A stretch of DNA of 64,000 nt from assembly GCF_016745425.1 (NCBI RefSeq), contig NZ_JAERVK010000001.1, forward strand, positions 62,001-126,000, read 5' to 3'. Both the position numbers and the translations under genes were made by a program. The stretch comes from Candidatus Methylomicrobium oryzae (GTDB lineage: Bacteria > Pseudomonadota > Gammaproteobacteria > Methylococcales > Methylomonadaceae). The notes beneath the pieces are model-generated. The model did no database searches, had not been told where the DNA came from, and was given only the letters and a program-made list of their open reading frames with translations. Below are positions 54,215 to 64,000 of this stretch, piece by piece (the stretch's first letter is position 1; the number at the start of each line of letters is the position of its first letter).

Positions 54215-54648
54215 TGTTTTTGAATTCCATTCAAGCGAGCCCGGGTTCGCGTAAGAAAGCCAAGCGCGTCGGTCGCGGCATCGGCTCGACCCTGGGTAAA
54301 ACCTGCGGTCGCGGTCATAAAGGTCAAAAAGCCAGAGCCGGCGGCTTTCATAAAGTCGGTTTCGAAGGCGGTCAGATGCCTCTGCAACGCCGTTTGCCGA
54401 AGGTGGGTTTCAAATCGCGGAAAGCGATGTTTACAGCCGAAGTTCGTCTCAACGAACTGAACGGTTTGCAAGCTGATGTGATTGACGTACAAACTTTGAT
54501 CGACAGCAATATCGTTCCAGTTTTCACCAAAACCGTAAAAGTAATTAAATCGGGTGAAATTTCCCGCGCAGTTACCGTCAAGGGTTTGAAAGTGACGGGC
54601 GGTGCGCTGGCTTCCATCCAGGCAGCCGGCGGCAAAGCAGAGGAATAA
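54214..54648 (+). CDS. rplO: Ribosomal protein uL15
   Basis: 144 residues. Late-assembly 50S protein with the Gly/Arg-rich N-terminus ([20 protein letters not shown]) and the motif [17 protein letters not shown]. secY follows after 6 bases. Confidence 0.96.
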   Translation: MFLNSIQASPGSRKKAKRVGRGIGSTLGKTCGRGHKGQKARAGGFHKVGFEGGQMPLQRRLPKVGFKSRKAMFTAEVRLNELNGLQADVIDVQTLIDSNIVPVFTKTVKVIKSGEISRAVTVKGLKVTGGALASIQAAGGKAEE

Positions 54649-54654
54649 ACTCGT

Positions 54655-55971
54655 ATGTCAAGAGACGAATCAGCCAATAAACCCGCCGGACTGTCTGAGC
54701 TGAAATCCCGGCTTTTGTTCGTTTTGGGTGCATTTTTCGTGTATCGGGTCGGTTCGCACATCCCGGTACCGGGCATTGATCCGAAAGCGCTGCAGATCAT
54801 GTTCGAACAACAGAGCGGCTCGATCCTGGACATGTTCAACATGTTCTCGGGCGGTGCGTTGATGCGGTTAAGCCTGTTCGCTCTTGGCATCATGCCTTAT
54901 ATCTCGGCTTCGATTATCATGCAGATGATGACGATCATCATTCCTGCGGTCGAGCAGATGAAGAAGGAAGGCGAAACAGGCCGGCGTAAAATTTCGCAGT
55001 ATACCCGTTACGGAACTGTGGCCTTGGCCTCGTTTCAGGCCATCGGTATTTCGGTTGCGTTGCAGAATCAGACCGCCGGCGGTCTTTCGGTAGTTATCAA
55101 TCCGGGTATCGGCTTTATCGCGATTACCACGATTACCCTGGTGACCGGCACGATCTTCCTGATGTGGCTCGGCGAGCAAGTCACCGAGCGCGGTATCGGC
55201 AACGGTATTTCGATGATCATCTTTGCCGGTATCGTTTCCGGTTTGCCGAAAGCGGTGGGTGGAACTCTTGAGCTGGCTAGAACCGGCGAAATGAATGGGG
55301 CGTTCATCATTCTACTGTTTTTGATTACGATCGCAGTGACCGCGATCGTCGTTTTCGTCGAAAGAGGGCAGCGCCGCATCCTCATCAACTATCCGAAAAG
55401 ACAGCAAGGACGCAAGATGTATGCCGGGCAAAACAGCTTTTTGCCTTTGAAGTTGAATATGGCGGGTGTTATTCCCCCCATTTTCGCATCGAGCATCATT
55501 CTGTTTCCGGCAACCGTTGCGAACTGGTTCGGAAACAGCGAAGGTTTGACCTGGCTGCGCGATATCGCGACGATGTTGTCTCCTGGGCAGCCTGTGTATG
55601 TGATGTTTTATGCGGCCGCGATTATTTTCTTTTGCTTTTTCTATACCGCCCTGGTATTCAACTCAAAAGAAACCGCCGAAAATTTAAAAAAATCAGGCGC
55701 CTTTTTGCCGGGCATTCGGCCGGGTATCCAAACAAGTGCTTATATCGATAAGGTAATGACCCGGTTGACATTAATCGGAGCTTTTTACATTACGCTGGTC
55801 TGTTTGTTGCCTGAGTTTTTGATTCTTTATTGGAACGTGCCTTTTTATTTTGGCGGTACATCACTTTTGATTATCGTAGTCGTGGTTATGGATTTCATTT
55901 CACAAATGCAAACCCATATCATGTCTCATCAGTACGAAGGTCTGATGAAGAAAGCCAACTTAAAAAAATAA
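54655..55971 (+). CDS. secY: Preprotein translocase subunit SecY
   Basis: 438 residues with ten transmembrane helices; the pore of the Sec channel, partner of the SecE encoded at 29.4 kb. Contains the plug region [20 protein letters not shown], the second signature [20 protein letters not shown], and the cytoplasmic loop [20 protein letters not shown] that binds SecA and ribosomes. Ordinary length. Confidence 0.97.
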   Translation: MSRDESANKPAGLSELKSRLLFVLGAFFVYRVGSHIPVPGIDPKALQIMFEQQSGSILDMFNMFSGGALMRLSLFALGIMPYISASIIMQMMTIIIPAVEQMKKEGETGRRKISQYTRYGTVALASFQAIGISVALQNQTAGGLSVVINPGIGFIAITTITLVTGTIFLMWLGEQVTERGIGNGISMIIFAGIVSGLPKAVGGTLELARTGEMNGAFIILLFLITIAVTAIVVFVERGQRRILINYPKRQQGRKMYAGQNSFLPLKLNMAGVIPPIFASSIILFPATVANWFGNSEGLTWLRDIATMLSPGQPVYVMFYAAAIIFFCFFYTALVFNSKETAENLKKSGAFLPGIRPGIQTSAYIDKVMTRLTLIGAFYITLVCLLPEFLILYWNVPFYFGGTSLLIIVVVVMDFISQMQTHIMSHQYEGLMKKANLKK

Positions 55972-56001
55972 TTTAATTCAGTTTCCAATAGGAGTCATCC
56001 A

Positions 56002-56115
56002 ATGAAAGTCCGTGCTTCGGTTAAAGCAATTTGCAGAAAATGCAAAATCGTAAAAAGAAATGGCGTCGTTAGAGTGATTTGTGAAGACGGCAATCACAAA
56101 CAACGGCAAGGTTAA
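56002..56115 (+). CDS. rpmJ: Ribosomal protein bL36
   Basis: 37 residues beginning [20 protein letters not shown]. It keeps the zinc ligands Cys11, Cys14, Cys27 and His32, so this is the zinc-binding (C+) form. AGGAG lies upstream of the ATG. It sits between secY and rpsM. Confidence 0.97.
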   Translation: MKVRASVKAICRKCKIVKRNGVVRVICEDGNHKQRQG

Positions 56116-56122
56116 TTATTAT

Positions 56123-56151
56123 TTGTGCCGCAACTCAACGAGTGTTATAAT
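56123..56151 (+). promoter_or_regulatory. Promoter of the alpha operon (rpsM-rplQ)
   Basis: -35 TTGTGC (56123-56128), 17-base spacer, perfect -10 TATAAT (56146-56151) in the rpmJ-rpsM gap. The start would be about 56158, leaving a leader of only about 35 bases, too short for the E. coli S4-binding pseudoknot. Confidence 0.7.
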
Positions 56152-56192
56152 TCGGCGCTTAACTCAAGAATAGAACTCAGGGGAATATCTAC

Positions 56193-56549
56193 ATGGCACG
56201 TATTGCCGGGATAAATATACCAGATCATAAGCATGCGGAAATTTCATTGACCGCAATCTATGGAATTGGCCGCAAGACAGCGCAGAATATTTGTGCTGAA
56301 GCGGGAATTTTGCCATCCGTTAAAATCAAGGAATTGTCCGAAGAGCAATTGGATACGCTTCGGAACATCATTTCCAAGATGACCGTCGAAGGCGACTTGC
56401 GTCGTGAAGTGTCGATGAATATCAAGCGTTTGATGGATCTCGGTTGCTATCGCGGGATACGGCATCGTCGTGGTTTGCCGCTCAGAGGACAAAGAACGAG
56501 AACGAATGCGCGTACTCGTAAAGGTCCCCGCAAACCGATTAAGAAATAA
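56193..56549 (+). CDS. rpsM: Ribosomal protein uS13
   Basis: 118 residues. Head of 30S, contacts P-site tRNA and bridges to 50S. Contains [20 protein letters not shown] and the basic C-terminus [27 protein letters not shown] upstream of the ATG. Confidence 0.97.
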   Translation: MARIAGINIPDHKHAEISLTAIYGIGRKTAQNICAEAGILPSVKIKELSEEQLDTLRNIISKMTVEGDLRREVSMNIKRLMDLGCYRGIRHRRGLPLRGQRTRTNARTRKGPRKPIKK

Positions 56550-56570
56550 TTCCCGGCAGAGGTTAAATAA

Positions 56571-56957
56571 ATGGCTAGTCCAGCTCGTACCAGAAAACGC
56601 ATTAAGAAAGAAGTCGCTGACGGCATTGCGCACGTTCATGCTTCATTTAACAACACCATTATTACAATTACAGACAGAAAAGGCAACACGCTGGCTTGGG
56701 CTACTTCCGGCGGTTCGGGCTTCCGTGGTTCGCGTAAGAGTACTCCGTTTGCGGCGCAGGTTGCTGCCGAGAAGGCGGGTACCGTCGCTCAGGAATACGG
56801 CATGAAAAATCTGGATGTGATGATCAAGGGCCCTGGCCCGGGTCGCGAATCTGCCGTTCGTTCCCTGAACAACTTGGGTTTCAAGATTACCAATATTGTC
56901 GACGTGACTCCGATTCCACATAACGGATGCCGTCCACCTAAAAAACGCCGCGTATAG
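56571..56957 (+). CDS. rpsK: Ribosomal protein uS11
   Basis: 128 residues. Platform protein at the mRNA exit. Contains [20 protein letters not shown] and the C-terminal signature [18 protein letters not shown]. Confidence 0.97.
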   Translation: MASPARTRKRIKKEVADGIAHVHASFNNTIITITDRKGNTLAWATSGGSGFRGSRKSTPFAAQVAAEKAGTVAQEYGMKNLDVMIKGPGPGRESAVRSLNNLGFKITNIVDVTPIPHNGCRPPKKRRV

Positions 56958-56975
56958 TTTCTGGAGTTGTAAATC

Positions 56976-57596
56976 ATGGCAAGATATCTCGGACCTACCT
57001 GCAAACTGAGCCGCAGAGAAGGAACTGACCTGTTTTTGAAAAGCCGGGGTAAATCCCTGGAAGGCAAGTGCAAGCTGGACCAAAGACCCGGCCAGCACGG
57101 TACCAAGCGCACCCGTAACTCGGACTATGCGATGCAGTTGCGTGCAAAGCAGCGGCTGCGCAGAATTTATGGTGTTCTGGAAAGGCAATTCAGCAATTAT
57201 TATAAAATGGCCGACCAGAAAAAAGGTGCGACCGGCGAAAATTTGTTGAATTTGCTCGAATCACGCCTGGATAACGTTGTTTATCGAATGGGCTTTGCCT
57301 CTACCCGGGCCGAAGCGCGCCAATTGGTCAGCCATAAGGCTTTTCAGGTTAACGGGGCGGCTATTAATGTGCCTTCGTTTCAAGTTTCGCCAGGCGATGT
57401 AATTTCCGTGAAAGAGAAAGCCAAAAAGCAACAGCGTATTATCGATGCGCTGGCGGTCACCGAACAATATGGCTTTCCTTCATGGGTTGAGGTTAACTCT
57501 AAAACGATGACCGGTACTTTTACCTCATTGCCGGATCGCGCCGACTTGGGCAGCGATATCAACGAACAGTTGGTTGTAGAGTTGTACTCAAAATAA
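56976..57596 (+). CDS. rpsD: Ribosomal protein uS4
   Basis: 206 residues. Primary 16S 5'-domain binder. Begins [20 protein letters not shown] and carries the S4 RNA-binding domain ([20 protein letters not shown]). Zinc-free form. Confidence 0.97.
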   Translation: MARYLGPTCKLSRREGTDLFLKSRGKSLEGKCKLDQRPGQHGTKRTRNSDYAMQLRAKQRLRRIYGVLERQFSNYYKMADQKKGATGENLLNLLESRLDNVVYRMGFASTRAEARQLVSHKAFQVNGAAINVPSFQVSPGDVISVKEKAKKQQRIIDALAVTEQYGFPSWVEVNSKTMTGTFTSLPDRADLGSDINEQLVVELYSK

Positions 57597-57617
57597 TTAC
57601 CATTCTGAGGGAATTAA

Positions 57618-58628
57618 ATGCAGAATTCAATTTCTGGTTTGTTGAAGCCTCGTATCGTTGAGGTTATTAGTAAATCGAAGAATCATTCAAAGATCGTCAT
57701 AGAGCCGCTCGAACGCGGCTTTGGTCATTCGATTGGCAATGCCTTGCGCCGTGTTTTGCTTTCTACGATTCCAGGATGCGCAGTAACCGATGTCGAGATC
57801 GATGGCGTACTGCACGAGTACACCACGATTGAGGGTGTTCAGGAAGATGTCATTGACATCTTGCTGAATTTGAAACAATTGGCGGTCATCCTGCATTCGC
57901 GGGATGAAGCCGTTTTGACCTTGTCGAAAACGGGTGCAGGCGCTGTTACGGCTGCCGACATTTCATTGCCTCATGATGCGGAAATCGTCAATCCCGATTT
58001 GGTGATTGCCAACATGACCCAGTCGGGGTCGTTGAATATGAAAATTCGCGTGCGCCGCGGCAGAGGCTATGAGCCTGTCAGTGTGCGCAGATCGCGCAAT
58101 GACAGTACATCTGCGGTCGGCGCATTGCATGTGGACGCTTCCTACAGCCCGATTGTTCGCGTCGCTTATTCGGTCGAGAGCACCCGCGTCGAACAGCGCA
58201 CCGACCTGGACAAGCTGATCATCGAGCTTGAAACCAACGGCACCGTCGATCCTGAGCAAACGATCAAATTGGCCGCGACCATTTTACATGATCAGTTGGC
58301 CGTTTTCGTCGATTTCGAGAAGGTGGCAGAGCAACCGGCTGAGGAAGTCCATATTCCGGAAGACAATTTCGATCCGATTTTGCTGCGTCCGGTCGATGAT
58401 CTTGAATTGACCGTACGTTCGGCGAACTGTTTGAAAGCCGAAAACATATTCTATATCGGCGATTTAATTCAGCGCACTGAAGTCGAGTTGTTGAAGACGC
58501 CGAATCTGGGCAAGAAGTCTCTGACCGAGATCAAAGATATTTTGGCGCTAAAAGGGCTGTCGCTTGGTATGCGCCTGGAAAACTGGCCGCCGGATAGTCT
58601 GGCAGAGCATATTCATTCAAGCAATTAA
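57618..58628 (+). CDS. rpoA: RNA polymerase subunit alpha
   Basis: 336 residues. N-terminal dimerisation domain ([20 protein letters not shown]) and C-terminal DNA- and activator-binding domain ([35 protein letters not shown]). Third polymerase core gene in the window. Confidence 0.97.
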   Translation: MQNSISGLLKPRIVEVISKSKNHSKIVIEPLERGFGHSIGNALRRVLLSTIPGCAVTDVEIDGVLHEYTTIEGVQEDVIDILLNLKQLAVILHSRDEAVLTLSKTGAGAVTAADISLPHDAEIVNPDLVIANMTQSGSLNMKIRVRRGRGYEPVSVRRSRNDSTSAVGALHVDASYSPIVRVAYSVESTRVEQRTDLDKLIIELETNGTVDPEQTIKLAATILHDQLAVFVDFEKVAEQPAEEVHIPEDNFDPILLRPVDDLELTVRSANCLKAENIFYIGDLIQRTEVELLKTPNLGKKSLTEIKDILALKGLSLGMRLENWPPDSLAEHIHSSN

Positions 58629-58654
58629 CATCCATATAGCTAGGTCCCAATAAA

Positions 58655-59017
58655 ATGCGACACAGAAAATCCGGAAAAAAATTCAGTATCACCAGTAGTC
58701 ATCGTAAGGCACTGTATAGCAGCCTTACATGCGCATTGATCAACCATGAGCTTATCAAGACCACCTTGCCAAAAGCGAAGGAGTTGAGAAGATACGCCGA
58801 GCCTTTGATCACTCTTTCCAAAGAGGACAGTGTAGCCAAGCGCCGTATGGCTTTCGCCAAATTGCGCGACCGCGATGTCGTCACTAAATTGTTCAATGAG
58901 TTAGGTCCCCGTTATCAGGGTAGACCAGGCGGTTATTTGCGTATCATGAAATGCGGATTCCGTTCCGGCGACGATGCACCGATGGCGTACGTCGAACTGG
59001 TCGATAGACCGCAATAA
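58655..59017 (+). CDS. rplQ: Ribosomal protein bL17
   Basis: 120 residues. Begins [20 protein letters not shown]. Last gene of the ribosomal run; the terminator follows 17 bases later. Confidence 0.97.
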   Translation: MRHRKSGKKFSITSSHRKALYSSLTCALINHELIKTTLPKAKELRRYAEPLITLSKEDSVAKRRMAFAKLRDRDVVTKLFNELGPRYQGRPGGYLRIMKCGFRSGDDAPMAYVELVDRPQ

Positions 59018-59034
59018 GTCAGATTCGAGAAGAT

Positions 59035-59065
59035 AAAAAAGCCGGGCAAGTCCCGGCTTTTTTTT
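59035..59065. terminator. Terminator after rplQ, probably bidirectional
   Basis: GCCGGG (59041-59046) pairs CCCGGC (59052-59057) around CAAGT, with A-run before and eight T after. Flanking A and T runs let it work for both rplQ and the convergent fdxA. Confidence 0.9.
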
Positions 59066-59119
59066 GACATGAAATTCGAGCCGTTGCCGGTTCGAATCTC
59101 AGATAAGCAACAGATCGAA

Positions 59120-59443
59120 TTATTTTTCCAAATACTGTTTCTTATCTTCTTTGCCGTTCCACTCGTCGGCATCCGGCAGCGCGGCTTTAACTTCGGTAAT
59201 GCTGGGCCATTCTTTGGATAGCGTTGCGTTCAACGCGATAAATTCTTGCTGATCCTCTGGAACTTCATCTTCAGAAAAAATCGCATTCGCCGGACATTCG
59301 GGCTCGCAGAGTGTGCAGTCGATACACTCATCGGGATCGATCACCAAAAAATTGGGACCTTCGTGAAAACAATCGACGGGGCACACGTCCACGCAGTCGG
59401 TAAATTTACATTTGATACAGTTTTCAGTGACTACAAAAGCCAT
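59120..59443 (-). CDS. fdxA: 7Fe ferredoxin FdxA
   Basis: 107 residues. A low-potential ferredoxin with a 3Fe-4S site (Cys9, Cys17 and Cys50-type ligands) and a 4Fe-4S site (Cys21, Cys40, Cys43, Cys46): [20 protein letters not shown] and [14 protein letters not shown]-terminal extension typical of the Azotobacter-type FdI family. Possible electron partner for the nifJ product, though not linked to it. Convergent with the ribosomal operon. Confidence 0.94.
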   Translation of the reverse strand: MAFVVTENCIKCKFTDCVDVCPVDCFHEGPNFLVIDPDECIDCTLCEPECPANAIFSEDEVPEDQQEFIALNATLSKEWPSITEVKAALPDADEWNGKEDKKQYLEK

Positions 59444-59606
59444 AATTATTTCCGAGAAAGTTGTCGAATTATCGTCGTTAAAGGTGGGCTATCATAACAG
59501 AAACCGGGTTTTGATTGAATACCCCATCGGTATAGTGTAGTTATGAATCAAGCAGATGCATTAACCGAAGAGGTAGCCGGGACAGCGGCGTTAACTTTGA
59601 AGCGTA

Positions 59607-60290
59607 TTAATAGCGGATGGAAGATGTGTTGCTGAACGAGGCGACGATCTTCTTGCCGGTTTCCGCTTCCCGGAGCCTGTCGAGCGATTTTTGAGCTTCC
59701 GTTTTCAGCTGGCTATCTGCAAAAACCTGTTCCGGGCGTGCCGGCGCATTGGCCGCATGTTCGAAATATTTTTTGGCTTCTTCCGGCCGATCCTGCGTTA
59801 ATAGAAAATCGCCGTAATAATAATTGCTGTCGATACCGTTCGGATTAATTTTGAGCCCGGTTTCGAGCAGTTTTTTGGCTTTGTCGCTGTCGCCGAATGC
59901 GATAGGCCACTTCGGCACCATGTAATACAGGGTGCCGAGAGTGACATAGGCGGAGCCGTCCATCGTGTTCGGATTGATGTTAATTGCTTCCTGCAGCAGT
60001 TCCTTAGCTTCGTTGACTAACGACAGTGCGGAGAGGGCGCCTTGGGTATCGGCCGAGGTGGCTTTGATGACGGCCTCCCAAAAAATCGGCTCGGCTGCTT
60101 TCGGGTGTTGTTTTTTGAGCAGCGTCGTTTTCTCCAGGAGTTGCCGATAGGCGCTGCCTTGTCTGGCCTTGGGGGTCTTATAGTAGATAGAGGCCCACTC
60201 GCTTTCGATCGATTGTAATGTACTGCCGAGAGTATCCGCAACACACTGGCTCGATAGTAGTAATAATGCAACAAAAGTAGTTTTTTTCAT
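59607..60290 (-). CDS. Secreted TPR-repeat protein
   Basis: 227 residues from MKKTTFVALLLLSSQCVADT; an in-frame start 12 codons earlier is disfavoured because it would bury the signal peptide. A Sec signal (about 1-19, cleavage likely after CVA) is followed by TPR-like helices (SAYVTLGTLYYMVPKWPIAF, GIDSNYYYGDFLLTQDRPEE). It resembles the periplasmic TRAP-associated T-component type of protein, but that is uncertain. No partner gene adjacent. Confidence 0.75.
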   Translation of the reverse strand: MKKTTFVALLLLSSQCVADTLGSTLQSIESEWASIYYKTPKARQGSAYRQLLEKTTLLKKQHPKAAEPIFWEAVIKATSADTQGALSALSLVNEAKELLQEAININPNTMDGSAYVTLGTLYYMVPKWPIAFGDSDKAKKLLETGLKINPNGIDSNYYYGDFLLTQDRPEEAKKYFEHAANAPARPEQVFADSQLKTEAQKSLDRLREAETGKKIVASFSNTSSIRY

Positions 60291-60442
60291 ACAGCGAACT
60301 ATAGAGGAATCTTCGCCGCAATTCAACGCTTTTCTAAAAATTTCTCTATGCCGGACGTTCCCGATTTCTTGCGGCGATAGAGAAATATTTTATTTATAAC
60401 AAAGAGTTGTTGAAGAATAATGTGCCGAACAATACCGGCGGT

Positions 60443-60922
60443 TTATGACTTGTTACCCCATTCGGAATAAGGATGTAAAGCGAGGTTATTGTTGTAATAT
60501 CGCAAATCCTCAGTGACTTCGGCACCTAGCCAGGCGGGTCTGTCAAAAGCCTGGCCGATTTCGTCAAGTTCGATTTCCGCCACGATCAGGCCCAGGTTCA
60601 CGCCCTCGAATTCATCGATCTCCCAAAGGTCGTTGCCATACCGGACATAATGCCGGGTTTTTTCAATTAACGGTTTTTTGCATAAATGGGTCATAATTTC
60701 CTCCGCGTCGGCAACCGGAATCTCGTATTCATATTCAAGCCGGTGAGTGCCTACCGTGGCGCTCTTGATGTTCAACCAAGCCCGACGTTCGCAAATTCTG
60801 ACCCGAATCGAACTGGTCGGCTGTGAGCTTAGATAACCTTGCCTGAATATTTCGGAGCGCTCGACCGCTTGCCGCCAGTTCTCATTCGCGAGTAAAAATT
60901 TATGTTCGACTTCTAATGCCAT
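60443..60922 (-). CDS. CYTH-domain protein (triphosphate tunnel family)
   Basis: 159 residues from MALEVEHKFLL, with AAGG just upstream of the ATG; the open frame continues 17 codons further but the CYTH signature starts here. ExExK motif is EVEHK (residues 4-8), followed by basic and acidic tunnel residues (SSIRVRICERRAWLNIKS, EYEYEIP, WEIDEF, VAEIELDE). Family members hydrolyse inorganic triphosphate or thiamine triphosphate or make cAMP. At this size it is most like short bacterial triphosphatases. Confidence 0.87.
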   Translation of the reverse strand: MALEVEHKFLLANENWRQAVERSEIFRQGYLSSQPTSSIRVRICERRAWLNIKSATVGTHRLEYEYEIPVADAEEIMTHLCKKPLIEKTRHYVRYGNDLWEIDEFEGVNLGLIVAEIELDEIGQAFDRPAWLGAEVTEDLRYYNNNLALHPYSEWGNKS

Positions 60923-61089
60923 GACCTTATAGGAGAAAACGGTTGGGGGAGAGGTATTGTAAAACAACCGCACCGAGGCCTTTAAATAATCTTGGGGAAC
61001 GGATGGCGCTTTGAAAAGGTCGGAATAAACGGAAACAGACGTTTACCACTTGGACTTTGCTTGAAACGCAAGCAATGTTAAAGTATTAG

Positions 61090-61119
61090 TTGACTAAATA
61101 CGTGGGAATTCCGGATATT
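61090..61119 (+). promoter_or_regulatory. Candidate sodB promoter with palindrome at the -35
   Basis: -35 TTGACT (61090-61095), 18-base spacer, -10 GATATT (61114-61119). The -35 overlaps a 12-bp inverted repeat TTAGT-TG-ACTAA (61086-61097), a plausible operator. Confidence 0.5.
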
Positions 61120-61157
61120 TAGTTTTCTTATGTTCAACTGATTAAGGATTTTATCAA

Positions 61158-61739
61158 ATGGCTTTCGAACTTCCTGCTCTGCCTTATGCTAAAAACAACT
61201 TGGCGCCCCACATTTCCGAAGAAACTCTCGAGTATCACTACGGGAAGCATCATCAAGCTTATGTTACAAATTTGAATAATTTGATTCCCGGCACCGAATT
61301 CGAAGGATTGTCTCTGGAAGAGATTATTTTGAAATCTTCAGGCGGGATCTTCAATAACGCCGCTCAGGTTTGGAACCATACTTTCTATTGGAACTGCCTG
61401 TCGCCCAACGGTGGCGGGGAGCCGACCGGAGCGTTGGCCGATGCGATTAATGCGACATTCGGTTCATTCGCAAAATTCAAGGAAGAATTCACCAAATGCG
61501 CAGTTACAACTTTCGGTTCGGGCTGGGCATGGCTGGTCAAGAATAACGACGGTACTCTGGCCCTAGTTAGCACCAGCAATGCGGGATGCCCGCTCACGTC
61601 GGGCCAAAAGCCGCTGTTGACCTGCGATGTATGGGAGCATGCCTATTACATCGACTACCGCAATGCCCGTCCCACCTATGTGGAAGCCTTCTGGAAATTG
61701 GTGAACTGGGATTTTGCGGCAGCGAACTTCGCGGCCTGA
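61158..61739 (+). CDS. sodB: Superoxide dismutase, Fe type
   Basis: 193 residues. Cytoplasmic, converts superoxide to O2 and H2O2. Metal ligands His27, His74, Asp157 and His161 ([25 protein letters not shown]) are complete, and Gln70 near the metal plus STSNAGCPL point to iron. AAGGA lies 9 bases upstream. Useful beside an oxygen-sensitive PFOR metabolism. Confidence 0.96.
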   Translation: MAFELPALPYAKNNLAPHISEETLEYHYGKHHQAYVTNLNNLIPGTEFEGLSLEEIILKSSGGIFNNAAQVWNHTFYWNCLSPNGGGEPTGALADAINATFGSFAKFKEEFTKCAVTTFGSGWAWLVKNNDGTLALVSTSNAGCPLTSGQKPLLTCDVWEHAYYIDYRNARPTYVEAFWKLVNWDFAAANFAA

Positions 61740-61751
61740 TTTTCCAAAATC

Positions 61752-61785
61752 GAAGCCTTCTGCGCCTCTGCGTGGAAGGTTTTTT
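61752..61785 (+). terminator. Weak terminator after sodB
   Basis: CCTTC and GAAGG around a short inner GCG/GCG stretch, followed by a run of T. Modest stem; position just after sodB supports it. Confidence 0.5.
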
Positions 61786-61971
61786 ATGTCGAGAGCTGCG
61801 CTGCTTATCGAAGGAACCGAATCCGGGCAGTGATATGATCGATTATCTTTTGGCCGGCTGATAAGTGAAAACCGGTTCTTTTATTGCAGCCCGCTTTATT
61901 TGCGCATTGAAACTCTTGTAAGATTAACGGGTCTCTTTGGTTGAGATGCATTTTCATGAGGATTATTTTCG

Positions 61972-62643
61972 ATGAGTACCCCTAATACTATAATTATCCG
62001 CTCTGAATCCCAGGTATTGGCGACCAATAAAATGTTGCGCAATACCTATATGCTGCTGTCGATGACGCTGTTGTTCAGCGCTATGACCACCGGCCTCTCG
62101 ATGATGTTGAATCTGCCGCATCCGGGCGTCGTAGTGACGCTGGTCGCCTATTTCGGCTTGCTGTTCCTGACCACCAAGCTGCGCAACAGCGCCTGGGGGC
62201 TGCTTTCGATTTTTGCGTTGACCGGCTTCATGGGGTTGACCTTGGGGCCGATCATTAATCTGTACCTGCATGCGTTTACCAATGGAAATCAATTGGTGAT
62301 GATGGCGCTGGGCGGCACCGGTGCGATTTTCCTGGGGTTATCGGCTTATGCGCTGACTTCCCGCAAGGATTTCAGCTTCATGCGCGGATTTTTGCTGGTC
62401 GGTGTGCTGGTGGCCTTTTTGGCCGGTTTGGGCGCGATCTTTTTCACGATCCCTGCGCTGTCGCTCGCCGTCTCCGCGATGTTCATCGTGCTGATGTCGG
62501 GAATGATTTTGTTTCAGACCAGCACAATCGTGCATGGCGGCGAGACGAACTACATCATGGCGACCGTGTCGCTGTATGTGTCGATCTATAACCTGTTCTT
62601 GAGCTTGCTGCAATTGCTCGGCGTATTCGGCGGCGACGAATAA
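61972..62643 (+). CDS. Bax inhibitor-1 / YccA-family membrane protein
   Basis: 223 residues with about seven transmembrane helices. It begins with a short polar N-terminus, then LRNTYMLLSMTLLFSAMTTG, with the family signature GLTLGPIINLYL and a C-terminal SLYVSIYNLFLSLLQLLGVF. In E. coli YccA modulates FtsH proteolysis; others form calcium or proton-leak channels. Function here is not established. Confidence 0.9.
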   Translation: MSTPNTIIIRSESQVLATNKMLRNTYMLLSMTLLFSAMTTGLSMMLNLPHPGVVVTLVAYFGLLFLTTKLRNSAWGLLSIFALTGFMGLTLGPIINLYLHAFTNGNQLVMMALGGTGAIFLGLSAYALTSRKDFSFMRGFLLVGVLVAFLAGLGAIFFTIPALSLAVSAMFIVLMSGMILFQTSTIVHGGETNYIMATVSLYVSIYNLFLSLLQLLGVFGGDE

Positions 62644-62717
62644 TCCCTGCCGTTCTTATCATTGCGGGGATAGCGCCGAACACCAAGCGGTTCGGCCGCG
62701 GTTCCCGCTTCTACAAT

Positions 62718-62748
62718 CCGCCTGTTGTGCTCTGTTGCATACAGGCGG
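62718..62748. repeat. Inverted repeat in the gap before the YihY/BrkB gene
   Basis: CCGCCTGT (62718-62725) pairs perfectly with ACAGGCGG (62741-62748). No U-tract follows. Possible operator or RNA stem. Confidence 0.4.
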
Positions 62749-62859
62749 TAAGTCATAAAACCCGCAACAGCGCGAGATTGACTTTTATCGCGGCAGGAGG
62801 CCGCTGCACTTCTGCTCGATGTGCTGCTTTTTCGGATTGCCGATAAGGAAAATTTGCTG

Positions 62860-64000
62860 ATGCCGAACCTTAACGCGATCAAACACTATTTGACGACCGC
62901 TATTTGGCAGGAAAACGGGCCCGTGCGCTCTAAACGGATCACGTTACTGCGCGGCCTGCTGATCCTGTTCCGCGAAGCATCCGACCCCGATTTAAAATAC
63001 CGCGCAATGGGACTGGTTTACACGACGCTATTGTCGCTAGCGCCGTTGCTGGCGGTCAGTTTCTCGGTTCTTAAGGCGTTCGGTGTGCATAATCAGTTGA
63101 TGCCGCTGTTGTTGGGGGTACTTGAGCCCTTCGGCGAAAAAGGCGCAGAGCTTGCCGACCAAGTCATCGGCTATGTCGAAAACATCAGTATCGGCGTACT
63201 GGGGACGGCGGGTTTGGTATTCTTGCTGTACACGGTCGTTTCGCTGCTGAGCATCATTGAGGAATGCTTCAACCGCATCTGGCGAGTCGAGGCGTCAAGA
63301 AATTGGATTCACCGCAGCAGCGACTATATGAGCGTGCTGCTGGTCGGACCAGTCCTGACCGTTTCCGCGCTGGGCATGATGGCGTCGATGGGCAATAATG
63401 CCCTGGTGCAGAAAATGATTGCGCTGGAGCCTTTCGGCACCGCATATTATCTCGCCGGGTTGATTTTGCCTTATCTACTGATCATTGCGGCGCTGACCTT
63501 TCTGTACATCTTCATGCCGAATACCCGGGTCAACTTCGGTTCCGCTTTGGTCGGCGGTATCGCGGCAGGGCTGACCTGGAAAATAGGCGGCTGGCTATTC
63601 GGCATCTTTGTCGAAAAATCGACGAGCTACAATGCGATCTATTCGAGCTTTGCGATCATTCTGCTGTCGATGATCTGGCTTTATGTCAGTTGGCTGATCG
63701 TGCTGTTAGGCGGCGTCGTCTCATTCTTATACCAATATCCGCGCTATCTTCTGCATAAAAACAAAAGACCGTACCTGAGCCACCGCCAGCAGGAATATTT
63801 CGGCTTTCTGGTCCTGTACTTGATCGGCAAGGCGTACCGTGAAGGCGGTCCTCCATGGACATTGCACGCATTGGCGGATGAAATCGACCAGCCCTGGGAA
63901 TCGGTCCGCCAGGTTTTACAGTGCCTCAACAAAGCCGGGTTTGTGATTGCGATCCAGTCCGAACCGAACGCCTATCTTCCCTCACGGGACCTCGAAACAA
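62860..64000 (+). CDS. YihY/BrkB-family membrane protein, 5' part
   Basis: Open from ATG at 62860 (MPNLNAIKHYLTTAIWQENG) to the right edge, at least 380 residues; the 3' end is outside. It shows about six transmembrane helices, the family signature LKYRAMGLVYTTLLSLAPLL, the loop FNRIWRVEASRNW, and a C-terminal cytoplasmic winged-helix-like region (PWTLHALADEIDQPWESVRQ) found in longer members. Once called ribonuclease BN; that activity is not accepted now. No recognised function. Confidence 0.9.
   Translation, partial: MPNLNAIKHYLTTAIWQENGPVRSKRITLLRGLLILFREASDPDLKYRAMGLVYTTLLSLAPLLAVSFSVLKAFGVHNQLMPLLLGVLEPFGEKGAELADQVIGYVENISIGVLGTAGLVFLLYTVVSLLSIIEECFNRIWRVEASRNWIHRSSDYMSVLLVGPVLTVSALGMMASMGNNALVQKMIALEPFGTAYYLAGLILPYLLIIAALTFLYIFMPNTRVNFGSALVGGIAAGLTWKIGGWLFGIFVEKSTSYNAIYSSFAIILLSMIWLYVSWLIVLLGGVVSFLYQYPRYLLHKNKRPYLSHRQQEYFGFLVLYLIGKAYREGGPPWTLHALADEIDQPWESVRQVLQCLNKAGFVIAIQSEPNAYLPSRDLET

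Noticed and set aside
59543-59635. 30-codon plus-strand frame between fdxA and the TPR gene
   Set aside because: Runs into the end of the convergent TPR gene, has no Shine-Dalgarno and no recognisable sequence.

Overview
The window is chromosomal core DNA from a gammaproteobacterium, probably an obligate methylotroph of the Methylococcales. That placement is an inference from protein flavour, a moderately high GC content, and core ribosomal operons beside a homodimeric pyruvate:ferredoxin oxidoreductase (nifJ). The class is well supported by the order hemA-prfA-prmC, TPR/lolB/ispE/tRNA-Gln/prs/rplY/pth, tRNA-Tyr-Gly-Thr-tufB-tRNA-Trp-secE-nusG, the rif/str/S10/spc/alpha gene order, and two tuf genes. 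I see no rRNA, CRISPR array, prophage or intact insertion sequence.

Layout. 1-3522: 3' end of priA, a 0.58 kb gap with a possible transposase relic, argS, and an FtsN-like SPOR protein. 3523-4436: a 0.9 kb gap with a Fur-box-like palindrome in front of a tiny reading frame. 4437-8266: two translationally coupled genes, a membrane PAS/SpoIIE phosphatase with a C-terminal GHKL ATPase and a STAS protein fused to a PhnD-like ligand-binding domain. They look like a self-contained partner-switching signalling module and are the least ordinary genes here. 8391-16537: a Lon-family protease (minus), nifJ, a short inverted-repeat element, a dihydroorotate-dehydrogenase-like flavoprotein and a small helical protein. 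16556-18238: an ABC1/UbiB-type kinase. 18282-21964 (minus): hemA-prfA-prmC followed by a JAMM metallopeptidase. 22136-27710: TPR lipoprotein, lolB, ispE, tRNA-Gln, prs, rplY, pth.

27747-41190: a strong promoter drives three tRNAs and the first tuf, then tRNA-Trp, secE, nusG, rplKA, an L10 leader, rplJL, rpoB and rpoC. 41227-59017: rpsL-rpsG-fusA-tuf, then the S10, spc and alpha gene sets in one uninterrupted same-strand run, ending at a strong terminator. The tuf-rpsJ gap is only 6 bp, so no separate S10 leader can exist. An internal promoter precedes rpsM.

59120-64000: ferredoxin fdxA, a TPR protein and a CYTH-domain protein (all minus), then sodB, a Bax-inhibitor-1 family membrane protein and the 5' part of a YihY/BrkB-family membrane protein that runs off the window.

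The window is dominated by translation and transcription machinery (26 ribosomal protein genes from S10 to L17 counted with rplKAJL, rpsL, rpsG and rplY making more; EF-G, two EF-Tu genes; RNA polymerase alpha, beta and beta'; NusG; SecE and SecY; RF1 and its methylase; five tRNAs). The accessory interest lies in the 3.5-8.3 kb region and in RNA structures between the core genes.
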